From Taklimakanibacter albus (GTDB taxonomy: Bacteria > Pseudomonadota > Alphaproteobacteria > Rhizobiales > Aestuariivirgaceae), in contig NZ_JAENHL010000007.1 of assembly GCF_016595235.1 (NCBI RefSeq), positions 1,338,765-1,402,764 on the forward strand: a DNA stretch of 64,000 nt, read 5' to 3'. A model generated the notes under the pieces. It did no database searches. It was given only the letters and a program-made list of their open reading frames with translations, and was not told the DNA's origin. A program made the position numbers and the translations under genes. Shown piece after piece: positions 52,794 through 60,243 of the stretch. Every line of letters starts with the position of its first letter. Positions within the stretch are counted from its first letter, which is position 1.

Positions 52794-53110
52794 GCCGCCA
52801 CCCGCTCGGGCCTTTCCCCGGAACCTATTTTGTGAGTAGAGTTTCGCTGACGGGCGGGGATGAGCTCGCCGTGATCGTCGAACCACTTCGGCCATAACGC
52901 TTGCACCGGTTGGCCGAGGTACTGAGCCATGGCGCGATTTGCGCCGGAGATGGGTTTTTTGAACGCTGCGCGAAAGGTGGACGGCTCGTAACCGTTTGCT
53001 CTCGCGAGCGATGTCAGAGTTTGGCCGTTACGGCGGATTTCCGCCTTTATGGCGTACTCGTCCCACATCTTTTCTGGTTCTGGCTTCTTCGGCTTTTTCG
53101 ACTTGCTCAT
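52790..53110 (-). CDS. ner: Ner-like early regulator (winged helix)
   Basis: About 106 residues: Lys-rich N-terminus, then IKAEIRRNGQTLTSLARANG and RAMAQYLGQPVQALWPKWFD, a clear Ner/Nlp helix-turn-helix with the terminal WP motif. ATG at 53110 has GAGG eight bases upstream; the open frame to 53167 runs into the operator and is rejected. In Mu, Ner turns down both early and repressor transcription after infection. Confidence 0.92.
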   Translation of the reverse strand: MSKSKKPKKPEPEKMWDEYAIKAEIRRNGQTLTSLARANGYEPSTFRAAFKKPISGANRAMAQYLGQPVQALWPKWFDDHGELIPARQRNSTHKIGSGERPERVAA

Positions 53111-53153
53111 CCCCAACCTCGTTGCCGCCAACAGCGGCGGCGGAAATGAACGG

Positions 53154-53197
53154 TGCCGAATCGGCAACGTTCGATGCCATTATAGGCATCGTTCGTT
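53154..53197. promoter_or_regulatory. repressor/Ner operator pair between ner and the c gene
   Basis: TGCCGAATCGGCA (53154-53166) is a perfect palindrome. Next to it, 53166-53197 is a 32-base dyad with arms AACGTTCGATGCC and GGCATCGTTCGTT around ATTATA, matching at 11 of 13 positions. Both share TGCC...GGCA. They lie between the divergent early operon and the repressor gene, as the Mu operators do. Confidence 0.7.
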
Positions 53198-53238
53198 GCC
53201 TCTCTCAACGGGTATTTCCGCGTTTAGGGAAATGAGTT

Positions 53239-53640
53239 GTGATCGATAAGAAGAAGAGAAAAAAAGGCGATGTGGGGCAAAGGCTTAGGCAGGCGCGAGG
53301 AAACGCCTCGCTGGTCGCGTTTGCTGCCCAGGTCGGCAGTAACAAGACCAGCTGGAGCCTTTATGAAAGCGAGGAACGCTCGCCGGATCTGGACCTGTTG
53401 ATTCGCGTCCGCGAAGTGACCGGCATAAGCCTTGATTGGCTCGCCGACGGAGATGAGCGCACCGCCGCGCCGGCACCAATCGATGCCGAGATTCTCGCAG
53501 GAATCGTCCGGGCGATCGAAGACGAAACGCCGAAGCTCGACACCGATTCGAAGGCGCGCTTGATCGCCGGCTTCTACAATCGCCACCTGAAGCTGACCGC
53601 GAGTCCAATACCCGCCGCGTCGGCAAAGAAGGTCGGCTGA
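53239..53640 (+). CDS. prophage c-type repressor (XRE/CI-like)
   Basis: A 133-residue protein with an N-terminal Cro/CI helix-turn-helix: VGQRLRQARGNASLVAFAAQ, then NKTSWSLYESEERSPDLDLL and VTGISLDWLADGD, and a small helical C-terminal part. GTG at 53239 has AGGGA nine bases upstream. It is transcribed away from ner and probably holds the prophage silent. It lacks a peptidase domain, so induction would not follow the LexA-like cleavage route. Confidence 0.88.
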   Translation: MIDKKKRKKGDVGQRLRQARGNASLVAFAAQVGSNKTSWSLYESEERSPDLDLLIRVREVTGISLDWLADGDERTAAPAPIDAEILAGIVRAIEDETPKLDTDSKARLIAGFYNRHLKLTASPIPAASAKKVG

Positions 53641-53829
53641 CGCAAAATCACAACTAGTAATAATTCGAAGAATTCCGACATATCCTGGTTAACGCTGAAT
53701 TCCTCTGCCTGTTCGTGACGGGGAGATGTGGCCTTGCTGCCCATCTAACCAGAAGTGAGAATTCCTCGCCGGCCGTTCCGCCTCGTCAGCACGATTCGTT
53801 TTGCCGGCTGACCGAGGAGGTCGTTGGCA

Positions 53830-54195
53830 GTGTCTTTCGAGGATGAGGTGCGTCAAATTTTGATTGCGGCGCGGACGGCGAATGACAATCGCCCCGAGCT
53901 TCCGCCGCCGTCCGCTCGACGACGCTCGCCGAGGAAGCCAGGAGCGCGCGGACGCCGGAAGAGATCGGCAAAGCCAGCGCACAATGGTCTAGCGCCGCGC
54001 CCGCCTCCGCCTCCCTGGCCCTACCGCCGCAAATTCTTCTACTGCGCAGCTCTCGCGATCATCGTCGCGGTGGTGCATGCGCTCGTGCTCGGTTTTTCCG
54101 TCACTTCCTTCTCAGGCTATGCGCGAGGCAATTACTCATGGGGACCAAGCGGACAATATTACCACCTTCAAGATGGCCGGCGCGGGAACCATTGA
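53830..54195 (+). CDS. Pro/Arg-rich membrane protein next to the repressor (about 121 aa)
   Basis: A basic, proline-rich cytoplasmic part (PPPSARRRSPRKPGARG) precedes one membrane span (CAALAIIVAVVHALVLGF) and a short outer tail. GAGGAGG lies nine bases before GTG 53830; a TTG at 53824 is closer. It follows the repressor by about 190 bases, in the accessory zone near the left end, where Mu-like phages often carry lysogenic-conversion genes. Function unknown. Confidence 0.6.
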   Translation: MSFEDEVRQILIAARTANDNRPELPPPSARRRSPRKPGARGRRKRSAKPAHNGLAPRPPPPPWPYRRKFFYCAALAIIVAVVHALVLGFSVTSFSGYARGNYSWGPSGQYYHLQDGRRGNH

Positions 54196-54407
54196 TCTTC
54201 GAATCGGCGCGGGCTCTCGATCAAAAAGTAAGCATCAGGCTCGGGCATGTCGCATCCGCTGCAGCGCGATCGCTTGCGCATATGCCCCAGCGTCGAAGCG
54301 GAGCCGTATTTGTCGATGCGTGTGATCATGTCGACCTTCGCTCGTCGCCGGCAATCGGGCGTCCTGCAGATCAGCACCAGCTCAATCTGATAGTTGAGCT
54401 GCATCTC
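54168..54407 (-). CDS. small zinc-ribbon protein (79 aa)
   Basis: About 79 residues with CRTPDCRRRAK and CSGCDMP, a two-pair cysteine pattern able to bind zinc. ATG at 54407 has AAGGG about nine bases upstream; the frame is open to 54476. It overlaps the end of the plus-strand membrane-protein gene. Function unknown. Confidence 0.6.
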   Translation of the reverse strand, partial: EMQLNYQIELVLICRTPDCRRRAKVDMITRIDKYGSASTLGHMRKRSRCSGCDMPEPDAYFLIESPRRFEDQWFPRRPS

Positions 54408-54510
54408 GAACACCCTTCGCAAGGTAAGGGTATCGGGATCGATCCGGTGAAGGTCTAAACGATGAAACCAGTCCATCGGAACAGACTGAGAACGGCCGGA
54501 CCATCAAGTC

Positions 54511-54545
54511 AAATGAAAAAGGCTCGCTGTGACAAGCAGCGAGCC
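54511..54545 (-). terminator. rho-independent terminator
   Basis: On the minus strand GGCTCGCTG pairs with CAGCGAGCC (arms 54545-54537 and 54529-54521) around seven bases and is followed by TTTTTCATTT. It should end the transcript of the 78-residue gene upstream. Confidence 0.8.
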
Positions 54546-54603
54546 GAGTATTGTGGTGCCGCCGAGGCGACTTTTGGGAACTCGTCGATCAGGCAACGTT
54601 CCC

Positions 54604-54840
54604 TCATCTTGGCCGCTTCTTTTTCCGCCCCGTCGGACGTGTATTTTTAGCGGCCTCGATCTCCTCTACCTTGAAGATGATGGTGAAGCCCTTGTCGGCC
54701 ATGTCGATCGCGATATTCGCCAGAATTTCGGTGTCCAGATGCTCGATCACTTGCATTGGGCAGGTGACGAATACTCTGACCGGCCGATCCCGCCTTGTCA
54801 GTCCGTGATAGACCTCATGTTCCTGGGTATAGGTGGGCAT
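54604..54840 (-). CDS. accessory phage protein near the left end (78 aa)
   Basis: ATG at 54840 has GAGGG ten bases upstream; the frame is open to 54954. The 78 residues contain RPVRVFVTCPMQVIEHLDTE, then IAIDMADKGFTIIFKVEEIE, and a Lys/Arg-rich C-terminus. It has its own terminator, so it is probably a one-gene unit, perhaps expressed in the lysogen. No family recognised. Confidence 0.6.
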   Translation of the reverse strand: MPTYTQEHEVYHGLTRRDRPVRVFVTCPMQVIEHLDTEILANIAIDMADKGFTIIFKVEEIEAAKNTRPTGRKKKRPR

Positions 54841-54954
54841 CGCGGCACCCTCGCGCCTGGCTGAAAGTCGATTAGTGAGCAGGTCAGTTCTCACCGGCCA
54901 GTTTAGGCCCGCCTTTCGCCCTAAGTCACTAAATTCTAAGCCGAAATCGGCCAT

Positions 54955-55285
54955 CTGGCCTGTTAGGTGTCATCTGACCTGCTTTCAGGCCAGTTCTCCA
55001 CCTCGTCTGACCTGCCAAGCCGACCGATCGAAGGCCGGTTGAGGGCGCTTCGAGGCCCTTTTTAACGGGGTTTCCGTGGCATAGGGCCTTAATCGGCCGT
55101 GCCACGCGTTCTGGCAGCCTCCACGGGGAATTCTGTCGCCGGTACAGCATCTCGCGCGCGTCGTTTTGGATGCGCCCCGATGGCTGCAAAAGCCTTGTGT
55201 CTATTGAGTTTCGCCCGCGTGGTCCCGGTTAATCCCGGTCAATCCCGCATGGTCCCCCACGTGCCAGGTAAACTGTCGGGTGACA
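54955..55285. repeat. prophage left end with transposase-site and other short repeats
   Basis: Read inward from 55285 the end is TGTCACCCGACAG, and TACCTGGCACGTG (near 55258-55270) matches the right-end repeat at the same distance. A second TGGCAC lies at 55104-55099, about 180 bases in, as Mu L2/L3 do. At 55220-55260 four blocks of GTCCC/ATCCC repeat every ten bases. CTGACCTG occurs twice near 54975-55017 and its inverse near 54881. No gene is evident. Confidence 0.6.
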
Positions 55286-55290
55286 TCACT
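55286..55290. repeat. target site duplication TCACT, left-end copy
   Basis: These five bases follow the terminal CA of the prophage and match 14369-14373 exactly, marking the original insertion point between glpD and the orphan gene at 55392. Confidence 0.85.
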
Positions 55291-55391
55291 CTCCCGGAGG
55301 CCATTCTCAGGGCCTTGTTTTAGCTGGCTTTTCCCAATGGTTTTGACTATGCAACAGCGCGAAAGGCACCTGATGAACCATCGACAAGCCC

Positions 55392-55787
55392 ATGGCAGAC
55401 GATCTGATCCGCTTCGTGACGGATGGCCGCCATCTACCCTATGGCCATCGCACCGGTATCTTTCCGAGCGCATATAAAGCGCGTCGGGAGAATTGGCTTG
55501 CCTCCGGCCGCCACGACGAGCTTTGCGATCTCCTCCTCTGGTTCAGCGACAATCTGCCGGTCCCCGATCGTTTCGCAGCGTCACGACAGCACAACGGAAA
55601 ACATTCGGGAATCAGCTGGATTCGCTCATCGGCGGCCGATCACATGAGACGCTTACGCCGAATAGCAGACCTGCTGGACGGCGTTGGCGTCCAGGTGCAG
55701 GAGCTGCGCACAACGCGGCCCGGCTACATTCTCTACGAAGACGAATTTCAGGTCGTCGCTTTGCCCTTCAAGGATACACCTCGCTGA
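55392..55787 (+). CDS. conserved-type hypothetical protein between the prophage and glpR (131 aa)
   Basis: A 131-residue protein: IRFVTDGRHLPYGHRTGIFP, LLLWFSDNLPVPDRF, GISWIRSSAADHMRRLRRIA and GYILYEDEFQVVALPF. It has the look of a family of uncharacterised proteins scattered through proteobacteria and often mobile; I know no function. It stands outside the prophage end, on the opposite strand to glpR and glpD, so it entered the glp locus separately. The ribosome site is weak. Confidence 0.65.
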   Translation: MADDLIRFVTDGRHLPYGHRTGIFPSAYKARRENWLASGRHDELCDLLLWFSDNLPVPDRFAASRQHNGKHSGISWIRSSAADHMRRLRRIADLLDGVGVQVQELRTTRPGYILYEDEFQVVALPFKDTPR

Positions 55788-55883
55788 ACCGCCGACTGCC
55801 CTTGATTCCTCGGGCACATTTGTTGGAAATTGCGAAGATCGCGTTGACAGGGACCATTCCGCTGTTCCGCCGCCTTCTCGAAG

Positions 55884-55949
55884 ATCCCTGCAAATCCCTG
55901 CAGATCCGCTGATAATCCCCTGATAATTCCGCTGTTATTTACAGCGGAA
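55884..55949. repeat. 10-11-bp phased repeats and perfect hairpin after glpR
   Basis: TCCCTG, TCCCTG, TCCGCTG, TCCCCTG and TTCCGCTG begin at 55885, 55895, 55905, 55916 and 55927, one per helical turn; another TTCCGCTG is at 55857. The last merges with a perfect hairpin, TTCCGCTGT (55927-55935) and ACAGCGGAA (55941-55949), ending 11 bases before the glpR stop. The array lies outside the prophage and resembles the terminal arrays of other mobile elements. Confidence 0.6.
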
Positions 55950-55959
55950 GAACAGCGGA

Positions 55960-56760
55960 TCAGGCCGCCGACAAGCCGCTGGCTGGCTCTTCCGCGGCCT
56001 GCGCCACTTCGAGCGTCACGCCGTGATGGCGGCAGATATCGACGATCGTATCGGGCGGCGGCTGGTCGGTCACGAACGTATCGATCTGGCTCAAATGCCC
56101 GATGCGCACCGGCGCCGACCGGGTGAACTTCATCGCGTCCGAGACCAGGATGGTGCGCCTGGCATTGGCGATGATCGCCTGCGCCGCGCGCACTTCGCGA
56201 TAGTCGAAATCGAGCAGCGCCCCGTCATCGTCGATCGCCGACACGCCGATCACCGCGTAATCGACCTTGAACTGGCGGATGAAATCGACCGCCGCCTCGC
56301 CGACGATGCCACCATCCGAGCGCCGGACCATGCCGCCGATGACGATGACATCGACGCCCGGGCACGGCGTCAGTGTGGTCGCCACATGGATGTTGTTGGT
56401 GATGACGAGTAGCCCCTCATGCTTCACGAGGGCGCGCGCCACTTCCTCGGTCGTCGTGCCGATATTGACGAAGAGCGAGCAGTTGTTGGGGATGAGCTGT
56501 GCCGCCCGCTCGCCGATCCGCTGCTTTTCATATTCGGCCAGCAGCCGGCGCGCTTCATAGGCGACGTTTTCGACGCCCGAGGACAACAACGCCCCGCCGT
56601 GGGTACGGGTCAGGAGCCGCTGCTCGCACAGGTCGTTCAGGTCCTTGCGGATGGTCTGGGGGGTGACGTCGAAACGCTCGGCCAGTCCGTCGACCGTCAC
56701 CTTGCCGCTCTGGCGGGCGATGAGCAGGATTTCATGCTGGCGGAAATTGAGCGATGTCAT
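55960..56760 (-). CDS. glpR: DeoR-family regulator GlpR
   Basis: A 266-residue DeoR-type repressor: N-terminal helix-turn-helix RQHEILLIARQSGKVTVDGL, then LAERFDVTPQTIRKDLNDLC, and a sugar-phosphate sensing domain with NIGTTTEEVARAL and VIGVSAIDDDGALLDFDYRE. It controls glp genes, with glycerol-3-phosphate as likely inducer. In the uninterrupted chromosome it lay just upstream of glpD; now 41 kb of prophage separates them. Confidence 0.9.
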   Translation of the reverse strand: MTSLNFRQHEILLIARQSGKVTVDGLAERFDVTPQTIRKDLNDLCEQRLLTRTHGGALLSSGVENVAYEARRLLAEYEKQRIGERAAQLIPNNCSLFVNIGTTTEEVARALVKHEGLLVITNNIHVATTLTPCPGVDVIVIGGMVRRSDGGIVGEAAVDFIRQFKVDYAVIGVSAIDDDGALLDFDYREVRAAQAIIANARRTILVSDAMKFTRSAPVRIGHLSQIDTFVTDQPPPDTIVDICRHHGVTLEVAQAAEEPASGLSAA

Positions 56761-56854
56761 GGGCTTTTCCGGTGGATGAAGGCGAATTTGCCCACAGTCC
56801 GGCTTGAGTTTAGAGCGCCCGACCCTCTAAGAAAAGGCGGTTAAGGAGACCTCC

Positions 56855-57502
56855 ATGAGCAAAGCCGATCTGCCCGCGAACCTGGTCATCGTCGACCATC
56901 CGCTGGTGCTGCACAAGCTGACCCTGATGCGCGACAAGCACACGCCCTCGGCGGTGTTCCGCCAGCTGCTGCGCGAGATCAGCCTGCTGCTCGCCTATGA
57001 GGTGGCGCGCGACCTGCCGATGACGACGCAGACCATCGAGACGCCGCTCGCCGAGATGGAGGCGCCCATCCTCAAGGGCAAGAAGCTCGTGATCGTCTCG
57101 ATCCTCAGGGCCGGCAACGGCCTGCTCGAAGGCATGCTCGATCTGATGCCCTCGGCGCGTGTCGGCCATATCGGCATATACCGCAATCCCGACACGCTGC
57201 AGCCGGTCGAATATTACATGAAGGTGCCCGAGGACATCGCCGAGCGCCGCGTGATCGTCGTCGACCCGATGCTCGCCACCGGCAATTCGGTGTCGGCCGC
57301 CATCCAGCGCCTGAAGGACAAGGGCGCCAAGGACATCAAGCTCGTCTGCCTCCTGTCGGCGCCGGAAGGCATCAAACATGTGAATGCCGATCATCCCGAC
57401 GTGCAGATCTTCACCGCCGCGGTCGACCGCAAGCTCAACAGCCACGGCTATATCGTGCCGGGCCTGGGTGATGCCGGCGACCGCATGTTCGGGACGAAGT
57501 AA
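56855..57502 (+). CDS. upp: uracil phosphoribosyltransferase
   Basis: A 215-residue enzyme that makes UMP from uracil and PRPP. The PRPP motif is [16 protein letters not shown] (about 133-148), and [20 protein letters not shown] and the C-terminal [19 protein letters not shown] are typical of Upp. GGAG lies six bases before the ATG. It diverges from glpR with 94 bases between starts. Confidence 0.97.
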   Translation: MSKADLPANLVIVDHPLVLHKLTLMRDKHTPSAVFRQLLREISLLLAYEVARDLPMTTQTIETPLAEMEAPILKGKKLVIVSILRAGNGLLEGMLDLMPSARVGHIGIYRNPDTLQPVEYYMKVPEDIAERRVIVVDPMLATGNSVSAAIQRLKDKGAKDIKLVCLLSAPEGIKHVNADHPDVQIFTAAVDRKLNSHGYIVPGLGDAGDRMFGTK

Positions 57503-57659
57503 GCCGCATCGGCAGGAAAAGCATATGGCCGGGCTCGACCCGGCCATCCAAGCGACAAGGAATTGATGCCGCGGCGTCAGTTACCCTTCGTTAGCTATGC
57601 GTTGCGCTTTTTGGTTTCGACAATATTTAGGCAGGAATTGGCAGGCACAATCCGGTCCC

Positions 57660-57707
57660 TAGAGCGCTCCCCGCGAAAGTTGCTCGACTTTCGCGACAAG
57701 GGAACGC
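57660..57707. repeat. palindromic interspersed repeat, type B copy 2
   Basis: Same design as 1347-1394: outer GCGCTCCC and GGGAACGC (one mismatch), inner CGCGAAAGT and ACTTTCGCG. The inner arms differ from copy 1 at the same position on both sides, keeping the pairing. Confidence 0.7.
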
Positions 57708-57732
57708 CCAAGAACAGAAGACCACACAGGAT

Positions 57733-58143
57733 ATGGCGCCGACAATGCAGACCCAGCTCAAATGCACCAATGGATCGCGGCCGCGCATCCTGTTCGCTGA
57801 GGATTCCGACACGGTACGCCTGGTGACCGCGGCACTTCTGCGGCGCATGGGCTGCGATGTCGATGCGGTGGAGCATGGCGAGGAAGCGCTGGAGCAGGTG
57901 CGCACCCAGACCTATGATCTGGTTCTGCTCGATATCGAAATGCCGGTGATGGACGGAATGATCGCGGCGCGCGAGATCCGTGCTCTGGGCGGATGTGCCG
58001 CGCGCACCCCCCTGATGGCGCTCTCGGCCTATCTCGCCGACTGGCACAAGGGCGGCAACTGGCATGAATGTTTCGACATGGCGCTGCCCAAGCCCGCGGG
58101 CCGCAGCGAGCTGCAGTCGGCGATCCAGAAGATCCTGCGCTGA
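57733..58143 (+). CDS. CheY-like single-domain response regulator
   Basis: A 136-residue receiver domain: acidic pair in ILFAEDSDTVRLV, phosphorylation Asp67 in DLVLLDIEMPVMDG, conserved Ser in LMALSAY and Lys in ALPKPAGR. No output domain follows, so it passes a signal by protein contact. No histidine kinase is adjacent. A TxxxLRRMG segment is ordinary for the family. Confidence 0.9.
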   Translation: MAPTMQTQLKCTNGSRPRILFAEDSDTVRLVTAALLRRMGCDVDAVEHGEEALEQVRTQTYDLVLLDIEMPVMDGMIAAREIRALGGCAARTPLMALSAYLADWHKGGNWHECFDMALPKPAGRSELQSAIQKILR

Positions 58144-58263
58144 ACGCCGCCTTTCAGCGGGCGCTCGCCAACATCATTTCAATTGTTTGAGAGCTTGACG
58201 CTTTGCGCGCAAGGGCGGAACTCTTCGCCGCGCGGCCGATCACGCATTGTTAAGCATGATGAC

Positions 58264-58294
58264 AAAAAGTGAAGCCTGCGCCATGGCGCAGGCT
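58264..58294 (-). terminator. rho-independent terminator of the 49-residue gene
   Basis: A perfect 22-base palindrome (58273-58294; AGCCTGCGCC arm) lies after the small gene's stop and is followed on the minus strand by TTCACTTTTTG. Confidence 0.75.
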
Positions 58295-58312
58295 GGCAAC
58301 GGACGAAGCTGC

Positions 58313-58462
58313 TCAGTCCGTTCTGTTGGTCTTCTCGACCAGATGATTCTCGAGCGAATTCAGCATATGGAGGAATTCCGCGAGTTCGGGGCTCACACGT
58401 GCCGGCCGGTTGACATGCCCTTGATAGGGCTCCGTTCGGTCTGACGCCTCGAGGCTACGCAT
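58313..58462 (-). CDS. small acidic protein of 49 residues
   Basis: The frame from ATG 58462 to TGA 58313 encodes MRSLEASDRTEPYQGHVNRP, then ARVSPELAEFLHMLNSLENH and LVEKTNRTD. AAGGAG lies eight bases upstream, and a terminator follows 18 bases after the stop. An in-frame ATG at 58492 lacks a ribosome site. The C-terminal half is a likely amphipathic helix. Function unknown. Confidence 0.7.
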   Translation of the reverse strand: MRSLEASDRTEPYQGHVNRPARVSPELAEFLHMLNSLENHLVEKTNRTD

Positions 58463-58730
58463 AACTTCTTCTCCTTCGGTATTTTTGCTCATAACACGCT
58501 AAATCTAAGAATTACCTAAGACCTGTTACTACGCCGCAATGACTGACTCACATCCGAATGAGCGGTTCATTCTGCGTTCATGAGTAAAGATGGGAGTCGA
58601 GACGGGCGCTCGCGCGGCTGAAGCCGGGCCATTTCATGGCGAAGGAAAAAAACAATAATTCGTGATGAAATTGCCACAGGTTCCTGTGCGTATACTCCTG
58701 TTGCGAGCCAATGCCATTCGGGAGACATAC

Positions 58731-59183
58731 ATGGTGAAGCCAGCCACAATCTTGAAGACGATGCCTGTTCTTGCCGTCCTGGCGGGACTGGGCGCCACTT
58801 TTGCCCTTGCCGGTCCGATCGAGGACCGTCAGGCGGGGATGAAACAGGTCGGCAAGGCCATGGGCGCCTTCGCCGGTATCGCCAAGGGCGAAGCCCCATA
58901 CGATGCGGCCGTCGTCAAGACCAACGCCGATGCCATGCTCGCCGGCATGAAGCAGGCTTTCGCCAATTTCACCCCAGGCAGTGAAAAAGGTCCGCCCGAG
59001 ACCTATGCCAAGCCTGAGATCTGGAGCGACCCGGAAGGCGTCAAGGCGGCCGAGGATACGGCGCTGAAAGCGGTCGAGGCCATGGCGGCGACCACCGACG
59101 AGGCGGGCTTCAAGACGGCACTTGCCGGTCTCGGCGAAGGCTGCAAGGGTTGCCACACCAAATATCGCCGGCCGAAGGATTAA
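58731..59183 (+). CDS. cytochrome c' (c-prime) family protein
   Basis: A 150-residue periplasmic haem protein. After a signal peptide (ILKTMPVLAVLAGLGATFAL) comes a four-helix bundle, and the haem site CKGCHTKYR lies near the C-terminus as in all cytochromes c'. The family binds NO or carries electrons. ATG at 58731 is used; the frame is open to 58662. The dihaem cytochrome gene follows in the same frame directly after the stop. Confidence 0.9.
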   Translation: MVKPATILKTMPVLAVLAGLGATFALAGPIEDRQAGMKQVGKAMGAFAGIAKGEAPYDAAVVKTNADAMLAGMKQAFANFTPGSEKGPPETYAKPEIWSDPEGVKAAEDTALKAVEAMAATTDEAGFKTALAGLGEGCKGCHTKYRRPKD

Positions 59184-59189
59184 CTCAAC

Positions 59190-60101
59190 CTGGCTGTTAC
59201 GAAACGATCGACGCTGCTCGGCCTGGCAGGCCTCGTCCTGCTGGGCGGAGCAGTGTTCTGGTTTCTCTCGGCGCCAAGGCCTTTAGGCCCGGACGCCATT
59301 CCCCAGCATCAGGCCGATCTCGCCAACGGCGCGCTGATGTTCAATATCGGCGGCTGCCTCAACTGCCATAGACCCGATCCCGCCAATGCTTCCGCCGATG
59401 CCGGCCTGCCGTCCGGCGGGGCACCGCTCAAGACGCCGATCGGCACGCTGTTTCCGCCCAATCTGACGCCCGACCCGGAAACCGGCATCGGCAAATGGAG
59501 CGAGCTCGATTTCGTCAACGCGCTCGAACGCGGCCTGTCGCCCTCAGGCGACCACGCCATACCGGCCTTCCCCTATACGTCCTATGCGCTCATGCGCACC
59601 GAGGACGTTCTCGACATTCGCGCCTTTCTGATGTCGCTCACCCCGGTGCGGGCGGAGGACAAGCCGGATGATATTCCCTTGCCCTTCTTCCTCCGTCGCG
59701 GTGTCGGCCTGTGGAACTATCTCGGCCTCTCCACGGCCAAATGGCAACCCGACCCGCGAGAGACGGCGAGCTGGAACCGCGGCGCCTATCTGGTGAACGG
59801 TCCCGGCCACTGCGCCCAGTGCCACACGCCACGGACCCTCTTCATGACACTCGATGAGACGCGCGCCTTCGCCGGCGGTCCGCATCCCGAAGGTGACGGC
59901 AATGTCCCTTCGCTGCGTGGCCTCATCGAACGTGGCCGCTACAAGGACGCCAAGGACCTCGTCTCGGCCATGCAGTTCGGCGAGACCTTCGGCTATGACA
60001 AGCTGTCCTCGGGCGGCATGGGCGCCGTCCAGACCAATCTGTCGAAGCTGCCGGAAGCCGACGTGCAGGCCATCGCCGAATATCTCGTCAGCCTGAAATA
60101 A
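59190..60101 (+). CDS. membrane-anchored dihaem cytochrome c, probable CTG start
   Basis: Two class-I haem sites are visible: CLNCH (about residue 54) and CAQCH (about 208). The family includes cytochrome subunits of alcohol, aldehyde and other dehydrogenases. The first ATG/GTG in frame is GTG 59253, but that would cut the obvious signal-anchor. From CTG 59190 the N-terminus reads (M)AVTKRSTLLGLAGLVLLGGA followed by VFWFLS, a normal anchor, with AAGGA eleven bases upstream. It forms an operon with the cytochrome c'. Confidence 0.8.
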   Translation: MAVTKRSTLLGLAGLVLLGGAVFWFLSAPRPLGPDAIPQHQADLANGALMFNIGGCLNCHRPDPANASADAGLPSGGAPLKTPIGTLFPPNLTPDPETGIGKWSELDFVNALERGLSPSGDHAIPAFPYTSYALMRTEDVLDIRAFLMSLTPVRAEDKPDDIPLPFFLRRGVGLWNYLGLSTAKWQPDPRETASWNRGAYLVNGPGHCAQCHTPRTLFMTLDETRAFAGGPHPEGDGNVPSLRGLIERGRYKDAKDLVSAMQFGETFGYDKLSSGGMGAVQTNLSKLPEADVQAIAEYLVSLK

Positions 60102-60243
60102 GTGGGGCGACCTGCTCCTGTGGCCTAATTATCACACCCGTCCGAAAAGCGGTCGGAGCCCCGTCATATGCCGGGTAGGCGCACCGGCCATTCCCCGGTT
60201 ATCTTCCGGCCAGGTTGCAGACTATCTTTTCCGGGGGATTTCC

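Larger units (their letters stand above)
14374..55285. mobile_element. complete Mu-like transposable prophage (40,912 bp)
   Basis: The element starts with TGTAG and ends with ...GACA, is flanked by TCACT on both sides, and its ends share TGT-N2-C-N-CG-N-CA-N4-AC-Y-TGGCAC when read inward. Inside are all classes of gene expected of a Mu relative: repressor, Ner, DDE transposase A, ATPase B, Gam, GemA, Mor, endolysin and spanins, Mu-type head genes and a contractile tail. All major frames are open, so it may be functional. The transposition end (Mu left end) is at high coordinates. Confidence 0.93.

Noticed and set aside
53239-54195. Possible toxin-antitoxin pair formed by the HTH gene and the next plus-strand gene
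   Set aside because: The HTH protein sits opposite ner with shared operators, as a phage repressor does; the second gene is about 190 bases away and has no toxin motif.
54929-55189. An 86-codon minus-strand frame near the left end
   Set aside because: It covers repeats and transposase-site candidates and has an unlikely composition.
55884-55949. The phased repeats as the prophage terminus
   Set aside because: They lie 600 bases beyond the terminal CA and the TCACT copy, and they have no counterpart at the right end.
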